Positions 38,057-45,618 of a stretch of DNA of 64,000 nt are shown one piece after another; the stretch's first letter is position 1; the number at the start of each line of letters is the position of its first letter. Location of the stretch: contig SEBV01000009.1 in assembly GCA_004172865.1 (NCBI GenBank), forward strand, positions 277,110-341,109. Direction: 5' to 3'. Below the pieces are notes generated by a model. The model made no database searches, was not told the DNA's origin, and saw only the letters and a program-made list of their open reading frames with translations. The position numbers and the translations under genes were made by a program. Source of the DNA: Gammaproteobacteria bacterium (GTDB lineage: Bacteria; Pseudomonadota; Gammaproteobacteria; Pseudomonadales; Cellvibrionaceae).

Positions 38057-39334
38057 CTAAAAACAGGTTTGAATGAGGTCGATCACATTGAGCGCCTCAT
38101 CCACAACCAGTAATTGCCGCCACTTATCAAAGGTTAGGCAGGGGTGCGAAATATCGAAGGCAATCATGTCGCCCACGGCAATATCCGCATCAACGGGGAT
38201 TCGCAGAAAGGCGTGTTGATCCATCATCGCGCTCAGTTGCCAATCAGCCGTTATTTCCACTGGTGCTGACTGACCGGGGCGATAGTGTTTGTTGGGAACG
38301 GGAAGGCCAGCATCAAAGGCGGCATCGCGTTTGCCCAAACCCATAATGGCCAAGCCGGATTCAGGTAGCGACAGCACGTAAGCCCAAATTTGCAGCGCGG
38401 GTAACAGCGTTTTCTGCATGGATTTGGCGATGGGATTGCTAGCGCTGATGCGAGTTTCAGCCGCTTTGTAAGCACCGACATCGTGCGTGAGATAGCAACC
38501 AGGCCGCAGGATAATATCGAGCGGGCGACCAATATCGACTTCGGCCCATTCTTCAGCCACCACATCGAACCAGGCCGAACCGGCTCCAGTAAGAATAGTT
38601 GTGGGCGCAGCCAGGCTATTGCTGTCATTTAATTTATGGAGCTGGCGCACGGCGCGACGCAAAAATTCGCGGATCTCGCCTTCTTCTTTCAGTACGCCTT
38701 CGTAGATCTCAACACCTGCCAACACTATAACGCCCGGCCAGCGATTGATCGCCGTTAATAACCGCGCTAGTTCAAAGTCATCGCGTACGCCGGTGCGGCC
38801 ACCATCAACGCCAAGCTCAAGCAGAACTTTCAGGGATTGTCCCGCTTGGCTAAAAAATTCACCGAGCTGATCGAGATTCGCCACCGAATCCACAATGCAG
38901 TAAAACTCAAAATTTGGGTCGCGTTGCAGGCATTCGATAATCGCCATATTGGCGCGGCCGACCAATTGATTCGCCATTAAAATGCGGCGCATGCCGTGGT
39001 TGTAAGCGGCTTTGACTTGCGGTGCGGTGGCAAGAGTAATTCCCCAGGCACCGTGCTCTAATTGTTGTTGAAACAAGGCCGGGCTCATGGTGGTTTTGCC
39101 ATGGGGCGCTAGTTTCAGGTCGTAACTTGCGATAAATTGCTGCATCCACGCAAGATTGTGGGCGATACGCTTCTGGCGCAACACGGCCACCGGTAGGCTC
39201 ACGTCTTCACGCAAAATATTCCAACCGAGCTTATCGACAGTGGTTAGGGATAAGCTCCTATCAAAAGCGCCAATGCCCTTGGCATCTGCCAAACTGCTTT
39301 GATATGTATTTTGAAAATTGTTTTCATTATTCAT
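38057..39334 (-). CDS. fold-type III PLP deaminase, probable D-glucosaminate dehydratase
   Basis: 425 aa of the D-threonine aldolase/D-serine dehydratase family (alanine racemase-like N-terminal barrel). PLP lysine K80 in LAPHGKTTMSP; C-terminal metal site H397-x-C399 in SHPCLTFDKW, as in metal-dependent D-serine dehydratases. Close relatives are annotated as amino acid deaminase. Clustered with a deacetylase, RidA and KDG kinase, the best-fitting reaction is D-glucosaminate to KDG plus ammonia. Known P. fluorescens D-glucosaminate dehydratase is a PLP, Mn-requiring enzyme; homology to it is not verified here. A candidate operator lies about 60 bp upstream. Confidence 0.88.
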   Translation of the reverse strand: MNNENNFQNTYQSSLADAKGIGAFDRSLSLTTVDKLGWNILREDVSLPVAVLRQKRIAHNLAWMQQFIASYDLKLAPHGKTTMSPALFQQQLEHGAWGITLATAPQVKAAYNHGMRRILMANQLVGRANMAIIECLQRDPNFEFYCIVDSVANLDQLGEFFSQAGQSLKVLLELGVDGGRTGVRDDFELARLLTAINRWPGVIVLAGVEIYEGVLKEEGEIREFLRRAVRQLHKLNDSNSLAAPTTILTGAGSAWFDVVAEEWAEVDIGRPLDIILRPGCYLTHDVGAYKAAETRISASNPIAKSMQKTLLPALQIWAYVLSLPESGLAIMGLGKRDAAFDAGLPVPNKHYRPGQSAPVEITADWQLSAMMDQHAFLRIPVDADIAVGDMIAFDISHPCLTFDKWRQLLVVDEALNVIDLIQTCF

Positions 39335-39395
39335 CGTAAATCAGCCGAAAAATCGCACAAAACACAGACTATCATTGTAATTATAACTTTTCAAA

Positions 39396-39408
39396 GAAAA
39401 TTATTTTC
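39396..39408. promoter_or_regulatory. candidate RpiR operator upstream of the deaminase gene
   Basis: GAAAAT-T-ATTTTC, perfect 6-bp arms, 62 bp upstream of the deaminase start, in the gap after the receptor gene. Same core as three dyads upstream of the receptor. Confidence 0.5.
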
Positions 39409-39434
39409 ATTTAAATAAATTAATGATTTGGTTA

Positions 39435-39459
39435 CGGCAGGCTCCGAAAGAGCCTGCCG
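39435..39459. terminator. strong hairpin between receptor and deaminase genes
   Basis: Perfect 10-bp GC-rich stem CGGCAGGCTC / GAGCCTGCCG with a 5-base loop, 23 bp past the receptor stop. No U tract follows on the minus strand. It may end part of the transcripts or protect the receptor mRNA, with the candidate operator and a second promoter just downstream. Confidence 0.6.
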
Positions 39460-39481
39460 CTTCCAAAAAATGCGCTTTAAA

Positions 39482-42370
39482 TTAGAAGCTCATGCGCATA
39501 CCAACGCGATACATACGGCCATAGATGTCATAGAGATAAGCATTAACACTGTGCGGCGTACCTGGTGCAGCAGGCGCATTCGTGTTTAGCAAATTCTCAA
39601 CTTTGAAATAGGCACTCACCTTGTCAGTAAAACGATAGCTGCCGCCGAGATCGAAGTAAGAAATCCCGTCCATGTGGTTATCTAAAATCGTCGGATTGTT
39701 GATCGTCGATGTTGGGCAGTTAGTTGAACACTCAATGTATTCTCGGCTGTAAACACCATCGCTAATCCAGCGATTAGTTAACTCAAGACTGTATTTGTCG
39801 GCATCCCAACCTATGCTGGAAACCACTTTCCAATAAGGTGTTGTGCCCAAATTTACGCCCGCAGTGTTTTTAGGAATGGTCCCCAAAACGCCCGAATCAG
39901 TAACGTAGCTGATGGTGCGGGTTGCGAGCGCACGCAAGGTCAAGGTGCCGCCTTTCAAATCAAATTTCTGGCGCGCCTCATAATCGATACCTTTAACTTC
40001 CATTGAAGCCAGGTTGAAAGGCTGCAATTTCAGGAAATCCACCGTTGCACCAGCGCCGGTAATCGAAAAGGAACTGCACAACTCTTTATTGCCCGCTTCA
40101 CATAGGTCGATCACTTGCTGCGGGATCAAGGTTGAAATCACATCGTTAACTTTGATTTGAAAGTAGTCCATCGACAGGCTTAAACCCGGTGCCCATTCAG
40201 GCTGATCCAACACAATACCGAACTCGCTGCTGCGACCAATTTCCGGGCGCAGATTCACGTTACCCGTGGTTTGTTGTTGCACCTGATTTAACACACCGTT
40301 GTAAAGCAGGGTGGCGTTAAACACTTGGGTTGGTGCGTAAATTTCACCGAGGTTCGGAGCGCGAACATCTTGCGACGTTACTGCACGCACGCGGAATCCA
40401 TCGAGCGGTGTATCCCAACTTGCGCCTACTTTCCAGGCTTCTACGCTACCGGCGGTGCTGTACTTGGTTTCGCGACCAGCAAGGTTCAAGTTAGCGCGGC
40501 CCAATGCGTCGGAATTTACGAGTGGAAGGTTAAGTTCAAGGAAGGCTTCTTTAACATCATATTCGCCGGTACCTGAGTGAAAGTTACCCGCGTACCAGTT
40601 GTTGCCAGGGTTGGTATTTAACAGCGGGTCAGCCGGGTAATCTTCATTGGTTGGGCCGCCATTGCCGTAAGGATCGGTTTTGGTTTCATACCACTCTTTG
40701 CGATATTCAAAACCGGTCGCTACTGCAACGGGGCCAGCTGGCAATGTAAACGGCTCGCCGGAAACGCTGAAGCTAAAGGCATTTTCTAACTGACGAACAT
40801 GTTGTTCCGGGCCATTTTCAGGCAGCACGTAGGCCAAGGCTTCGGCACTTGGGGTGATGTTACCGATAATATTTAAAGGTACACAGCCCGATGCACGTGC
40901 AGTCGCGTTGCGGCAAACGATATTGCCATTCACATCTTTCACCGCATCAATCGCCGCGTTGTAACGCGCGGTCAGCGAAATGTCTTTTACGTAGAGATCG
41001 GTGCTCGTAGTGCCATGTTCTGCGTAGGTATCGTAATTCCAGCTGGTGCCAAACAAATCAAACTTACCTTCTGCGCCTATTACAAAACGCTCCAGATCGC
41101 GGGTTGGATGAACGCTGATGTTAGGGAAAATCGCATTTGCAGTACCGTATTTAAAGCTGGTGATATTGTTGGCGGCACAGGCATCTTTAATAGAGGTTGG
41201 CAAGAATGGGTTATCGCACTGAATAGTCAGGTTGCCGTTTTTGGGCGCACCCGAGTTAGGAGTGTTAGATGCTTCGGTTCGCGCGACAGTTGCAGTCATG
41301 TAAATTTCGTTTTCATCGTCGATATCATAACCAACGCGACCGTAGAAATTTTCACGCTCCAGCTTGCCCGCCAAACTTGCACCATTCCAAATATTCGCGC
41401 TCAAATCACCGCCTTCACAAAACGGGCTTACGCAATTGGTGCCGTATTCAAAAGGATAGGGCTGGCCGTTATCGCCAAACGCTGTACCTTTTAAAGGACC
41501 TTCAGTAATCAACCCGTATTTGGAATACTGGAAATTCTGGATATGATTTTTGATATACAGCTGCGGCTTGCCATCATTGGTTTGTGCAATCGGGCGCGAA
41601 ATCAGCTCGGCGGATTTAAAGTAATCGCGACCGCTCGGGTCGTATTCACCAAAGCCGTTATCGCCGCCAGGCTCGATTCCATCTTCTTTGCCGTACTCGC
41701 CGCTAAGGGCAACATGTAATTTACCATCGAGAAAACTGCTGCCCCACGCCGCCGCAATCGTGCCGTTTTTATCGTCGTCATACATGGTTTGACCGCCTTC
41801 AATATTCATCTTGAAGCCTTCAAACTTTTTGTCGGTGATAAAGTTGACTACACCGCCAATGGCATCTGAACCATAAGATGCAGACGCACCCCCAGTTACC
41901 ACATCAACACGCTTTAACAATAATTGCGGGAATTGGCTGACATCAGTCACGCCTGAAACGTTGGCCGCCACTACGCGTTGGCCATCCAACAAAGTCAGTG
42001 TTCTATTAGTACCGAGGCCGCGCAAACTGAATGAACTTAAGCCTTGTATACCGCTACTGGTACTATTGGTGTTGGTCGCTCTGCCGGTACTACCTTGTAA
42101 AGCTGGTAGCTTGGCGATGGTGTTGAACACATTGGGCTCGGCGCTACGCTCGATATCCGCCTGCGTCATACTGGTAGTTGGCGTTGGCTGGGTAAAACCG
42201 CTCGACGTAAGACGCGAACCCGTCACCATCACTTCCTGAATGTCAGTATCAGCAGGCTCTTCAGCGTATACCTGTGCCGCCAATGCCAAGCCCATTAACA
42301 CCGCAACCGAACAACTTGTTGTTTTCAAACGCAATGCTTTGTGTGTGGCAAAGCCTGTTTGCTTCTTCAT
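39482..42370 (-). CDS. TonB-dependent receptor
   Basis: 962 aa outer-membrane receptor. Signal peptide to about residue 36 (QVYA-EEP), TonB box-like IQEVMVTGS, plug domain (about 50-190, with the ADIERSAEPNVFNTIAKLPALQGS and GGVVNFIT landmarks), and a 22-strand barrel ending YRVGMRMSF with the terminal Phe required for barrel insertion. Good GAGGAAGAGA before the ATG. Upstream of and codirectional with the seven catabolic genes, so the cargo is probably an oxidised chitooligosaccharide (inference). No FecA-type signalling extension. Confidence 0.93.
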   Translation of the reverse strand: MKKQTGFATHKALRLKTTSCSVAVLMGLALAAQVYAEEPADTDIQEVMVTGSRLTSSGFTQPTPTTSMTQADIERSAEPNVFNTIAKLPALQGSTGRATNTNSTSSGIQGLSSFSLRGLGTNRTLTLLDGQRVVAANVSGVTDVSQFPQLLLKRVDVVTGGASASYGSDAIGGVVNFITDKKFEGFKMNIEGGQTMYDDDKNGTIAAAWGSSFLDGKLHVALSGEYGKEDGIEPGGDNGFGEYDPSGRDYFKSAELISRPIAQTNDGKPQLYIKNHIQNFQYSKYGLITEGPLKGTAFGDNGQPYPFEYGTNCVSPFCEGGDLSANIWNGASLAGKLERENFYGRVGYDIDDENEIYMTATVARTEASNTPNSGAPKNGNLTIQCDNPFLPTSIKDACAANNITSFKYGTANAIFPNISVHPTRDLERFVIGAEGKFDLFGTSWNYDTYAEHGTTSTDLYVKDISLTARYNAAIDAVKDVNGNIVCRNATARASGCVPLNIIGNITPSAEALAYVLPENGPEQHVRQLENAFSFSVSGEPFTLPAGPVAVATGFEYRKEWYETKTDPYGNGGPTNEDYPADPLLNTNPGNNWYAGNFHSGTGEYDVKEAFLELNLPLVNSDALGRANLNLAGRETKYSTAGSVEAWKVGASWDTPLDGFRVRAVTSQDVRAPNLGEIYAPTQVFNATLLYNGVLNQVQQQTTGNVNLRPEIGRSSEFGIVLDQPEWAPGLSLSMDYFQIKVNDVISTLIPQQVIDLCEAGNKELCSSFSITGAGATVDFLKLQPFNLASMEVKGIDYEARQKFDLKGGTLTLRALATRTISYVTDSGVLGTIPKNTAGVNLGTTPYWKVVSSIGWDADKYSLELTNRWISDGVYSREYIECSTNCPTSTINNPTILDNHMDGISYFDLGGSYRFTDKVSAYFKVENLLNTNAPAAPGTPHSVNAYLYDIYGRMYRVGMRMSF

Positions 42371-42580
42371 GATCTCTCTTCCTCATTTTTTAATGATAAA
42401 AACCGAATACAATCAACTCATGCCGCGCTACCACTTGAATATGCCACCGACCCCAGCGCCAGCCCTGCAACTCAAAAACGCGCATGCATTACTTCCGAAT
42501 ACCTGCACCTACAAACGTTAAAGTGATAATTCCAACGCTTGTCTATCCCCTAAAATCATCATTAACCTGACTGCCTTATC

Positions 42581-42599
42581 CGTGAAAATAATATTCACG
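42581..42599. promoter_or_regulatory. candidate RpiR operator A
   Basis: CGTGAAAAT-A-ATATTCACG: 19-bp dyad with 8 of 9 arm positions matching, 211 bp upstream of the receptor start. Confidence 0.5.
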
Positions 42600-42653
42600 A
42601 TAAAAACACAATAATGATTTTTATATTTTCTAATTAATTTATTAATACCTTAT

Positions 42654-42670
42654 ATGAAAACTATTTTCAT
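42654..42670. promoter_or_regulatory. candidate RpiR operator B
   Basis: ATGAAAA-CTA-TTTTCAT: perfect 7-bp arms. TATAAG immediately follows on the minus strand and could be a -10 box for the receptor gene, in which case the dyad would overlap the promoter. Confidence 0.5.
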
Positions 42671-42735
42671 TAAAGACTTAAAAATGGCTAAATATGTGCT
42701 TAAAATCAACGTTATCACCCAAAACAATTCTTTAC

Positions 42736-42752
42736 AAGAAAATAGTTTTCTT
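42736..42752. promoter_or_regulatory. candidate RpiR operator C
   Basis: AAGAAAAT-A-GTTTTCTT: 7 of 8 arm positions match; same core spacing as A and B. Centre is 82 bp from that of B. Confidence 0.45.
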
Positions 42753-43247
42753 AAAATGACTTGGGAATAATTTTCACACTTTCAAGAAAAGCTCTTGATT
42801 TTGATTTTGCGCAACAGCGGAGCACGGATATTTAGGAATAAATACAAGCTGGTGCAAGCAGATAGACGACAGGGTGATTTGCGCGAACCCAAAATGTAAA
42901 AATGAGGGTGCACAAGGGCGATATCGCACCAAAGCGAATCACTAAACGTGAAAATAGTTACCAAGGAGTGTTAAAGCAGAAGTGATTAAAAAGCTAAAAA
43001 AATTTCATTTAATGACGATAAAAATGAGGGATTTAAAATTACCCATGTCGCTCTAAAAATTGGGTTTATGGCTATCCGATGCCTTTGAGCTCAATTTGTC
43101 TTAGCCTCAGGCCTACCACTTTCGTTAACTTCAAATCCCTATGCTCAATTTCCGTAGTCTTAGTGGACTATACCGGGTCATATTGTGGGCGCATTATACT
43201 GAAACGTGATTTCCGCATAAAAACCTAATGAGGCAGACCGATTTCTG

Positions 43248-43868
43248 ATGCTACCAATCAGTATTTTAATTGTTGATGACCATGCCTTATTTCGCTCTGG
43301 TTTGCGGCTTGTGCTCAGCGCAGATTTAGCCAACGTTGAGATTAATGAAGCGAGTTCAATTTATGAAGCGATTCAAGACAGTGCAACTGCGCCCGCCATT
43401 GTTTTGCTGGATATTGAACTCAACGGCTTGAATGGTTTGGACGGTATTGCGTTAATAAAGCGCACCTGGCCACTCGCCGCCATTGTTATGCTTTCGTCCG
43501 ATACGTCTTCGAGCACGTCGCAACTTGCAATTGAACGTGGTGCTGCCGCTTTTGTGACTAAAGCGGAAACCGCAAAAAAAATCCTGATGATTGTTCACCA
43601 ATTAATTGATCAAAAAAACCATGTTCAGGTGTTGGAAAAATTCTTGGCACCCAAGCATCAATTACTGCCGGAAAATCAATTAACCGCCCGCCAATACGAA
43701 GTGCTCGATCTGTTATGCAAAGGCTTAAGTAATAAATTAATCGCACGGGAATTGGGTTGCGCCGAGAATACTGTGCGCGGGCATGTGCAAGCCATTTTAT
43801 TATTTTTTAATGTCGCCAGCCGATCAGAAGCGGTTTACGCAGCAAGGCAACAAGGAGTTATTCATTAA
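43248..43868 (+). CDS. NarL/FixJ-type response regulator
   Basis: 206 aa: receiver domain (residues 1-120; acidic pocket VDDH at 9-12, phosphoacceptor D55 in LLDIELNG, conserved K in VTKAET) and C-terminal LuxR-type HTH (about 140-200, LTARQYEVLDLLCKGLSNKLIARELGCAENTVRGHVQAIL). Overlaps the histidine kinase gene by up to 86 bp, so the two are translationally linked. Divergent from the receptor gene across 877 bp; targets unknown. Confidence 0.93.
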   Translation: MLPISILIVDDHALFRSGLRLVLSADLANVEINEASSIYEAIQDSATAPAIVLLDIELNGLNGLDGIALIKRTWPLAAIVMLSSDTSSSTSQLAIERGAAAFVTKAETAKKILMIVHQLIDQKNHVQVLEKFLAPKHQLLPENQLTARQYEVLDLLCKGLSNKLIARELGCAENTVRGHVQAILLFFNVASRSEAVYAARQQGVIH

Positions 43869-45618
43869 TATTTTTAAAAGTTTATATCAGTTGGAAGATG
43901 ATCGCTTGCTAGCAGAGCAAGTCAAATTGGTAATGACGGTTGAAAGTAAAGGGCTTCTATTTTCTTGTATTGTTGCCGTTGCGCTTTATTGGTTTTTATT
44001 TGGCTCTACCAATAACATTGCGTTAAGCAGCTGGTTTTTTTGGGTGGTGCTATGCAACATCGCGACCGCGTTCATTATGTTTTCGTTATTGGCAAAGCCG
44101 CGCCCGCAAGCAAAATCTACGGCTCATTTTTTGATGATTGCGAATGCTATTTTAGGAATAAATTGGGGTTTTCTGGCCTGGGTTGCCGTCGACGGCGTTT
44201 CGATTTTTAATTCCATTATTGTTATAGCTGTTCTAGTAAGTCTATTAGTGGGCTTAATGAATACGCTCTCACCAATACTACCGCTCTATGTTATCGCCTG
44301 TATAACCATGACTGGCGTTGTATCTTCCAAACTCTTACTGCTTGACCATAATGATTTTAATAATGTGGGTTTATTCGCGCTGGTGACCTGCATTATTTTT
44401 ATACTGATGGGACGCGACATGAACATACAGGGTAAAAAAAATATTTATCTTCAATTTGATAAGTTGGATTTAATTGCAAAGCTGGGAACCGAAACCGAAA
44501 AAGTTCGCACTGCACAACACATTGCCGAAAATGCAAATCAGGCAAAGACCAAATTTCTCGCGGCAGCGAGCCACGATATTCGTCAGCCAATTCACGCACT
44601 GGGTTTATTTTTAGAAGTGCTCGCGCGCAGCCCTTTATCGCAATACCAACAACAAGTTTTGCAAAATGCAAATTCAGCTTTTGAAGCAAGTGCAGATATG
44701 CTCAATACCTTGCTGGATTTTTCGCGTATTGAAGCAGGCGTGGTAGAGGTTCAGCAGCGCGCGTTTTATTTGCAGCCGATATTGAACAAATTAGAAAATG
44801 AAATGGCGCCCTTGGCCGCTAATAAAAATTTAATTTATCGCTCCAAAGAGTCCCATGCAATCGTAATGTCTGATCCCATTATTTTAGAATTGATTTTGCG
44901 AAATTTAATTTCCAACGCTATTCGCTATACCGATAAAGGTGGAGTTTTAATTGCGTGTCGCAAGCGCGGAAATTTCACATCACTGGAAATTTGGGATACC
45001 GGAATTGGTATTGAACCGATTCATCATGAGAATATTTTCAACGAATTTTATCAACTCGGAAATACTGAACGCGACCGCCGAAAAGGCTTGGGTTTAGGTT
45101 TAGCCATCGTGCGCGGTTACGCCAACAGACTCAAGCACTCTTTATTATTTGCATCAAAACCTAAACGCGGCAGCGTATTCAAAATTGAGTTACTCAACGC
45201 AACTGAAATACCGCTGAGCGATGCCACAATAAATAAACCGATTGAGTTTATTACACTGAGCGCAAGAGTTTTAATCGTGGATGATGACGAAGCCGTGCGC
45301 CAGGGAATGGTGGATTTATTACAAGCCTGGGGTTGCGAATGCGATGCCGCCGATTCGATTGAAGAAGCAGTGACCCTCGCAATCGCTAATCCACCTGATC
45401 TCGTTATTAGCGATTTCCGTTTGCGCGATTTGAAAACCGGCACCCAAGCTATTACGCAAATTCGAAATGTATGCGGCACTTCCACACCCGCCATGCTAAT
45501 CACCGGCGACACCGCACAAGACCGTTTAATTGATGCCACCGCCAGCGGCCTGCCGCTTTTAAGCAAACCGGTTTCACCGGCGGTGTTGTATCGCAAAGTG
45601 GCGGAATTACTCGCTTAA
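43783..45618 (+). CDS. hybrid sensor histidine kinase
   Basis: Up to 611 aa. About six transmembrane helices at residues 55-210, no periplasmic sensor domain; HisKA with H264 in AASHDIRQP; HATPase with N box LILRNLISNAIRYTDKGG, DTGIGIE and GLGLGLAIV; C-terminal receiver with D544 in VISDFRL. Start uncertain: the ATG at 43783 lies inside the response regulator gene and lacks a ribosome-binding site, while AAGGAG at about 43848 would suit a non-ATG start near 43860-43890. The 3' end overlaps the stop of the convergent RCC1 gene. Confidence 0.9.
   Translation: MCKPFYYFLMSPADQKRFTQQGNKELFINIFKSLYQLEDDRLLAEQVKLVMTVESKGLLFSCIVAVALYWFLFGSTNNIALSSWFFWVVLCNIATAFIMFSLLAKPRPQAKSTAHFLMIANAILGINWGFLAWVAVDGVSIFNSIIVIAVLVSLLVGLMNTLSPILPLYVIACITMTGVVSSKLLLLDHNDFNNVGLFALVTCIIFILMGRDMNIQGKKNIYLQFDKLDLIAKLGTETEKVRTAQHIAENANQAKTKFLAAASHDIRQPIHALGLFLEVLARSPLSQYQQQVLQNANSAFEASADMLNTLLDFSRIEAGVVEVQQRAFYLQPILNKLENEMAPLAANKNLIYRSKESHAIVMSDPIILELILRNLISNAIRYTDKGGVLIACRKRGNFTSLEIWDTGIGIEPIHHENIFNEFYQLGNTERDRRKGLGLGLAIVRGYANRLKHSLLFASKPKRGSVFKIELLNATEIPLSDATINKPIEFITLSARVLIVDDDEAVRQGMVDLLQAWGCECDAADSIEEAVTLAIANPPDLVISDFRLRDLKTGTQAITQIRNVCGTSTPAMLITGDTAQDRLIDATASGLPLLSKPVSPAVLYRKVAELLA

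Larger units (their letters stand above)
42371..43247. other. 877-bp AT-rich regulatory gap
   Basis: Non-coding region shared by the receptor gene and the divergent response-regulator gene. No convincing open frame. It holds three near-palindromes of the GAAAAT-N-ATTTTC type, described separately, plus half-sites at about 42765-42775 and 42949-42961. TATACT at 43195-43200 could be a -10 box for the response regulator, without a clear -35. Confidence 0.7.

Noticed and set aside
41015..41494. 159-codon plus-strand frame inside the receptor gene
   Set aside because: Antisense shadow of the beta-barrel coding region, no support.
30423..42370. Simple D-amino-acid catabolic operon
   Set aside because: Possible from the deacylase and deaminase alone, but it does not explain the hexosaminidase, the KDG-type kinase or the GntP permease; kept as the alternative hypothesis.
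42782..42964. 60-codon minus-strand frame upstream of the receptor
   Set aside because: No ribosome-binding site, odd composition, and it lies in an AT-rich control region with dyads.
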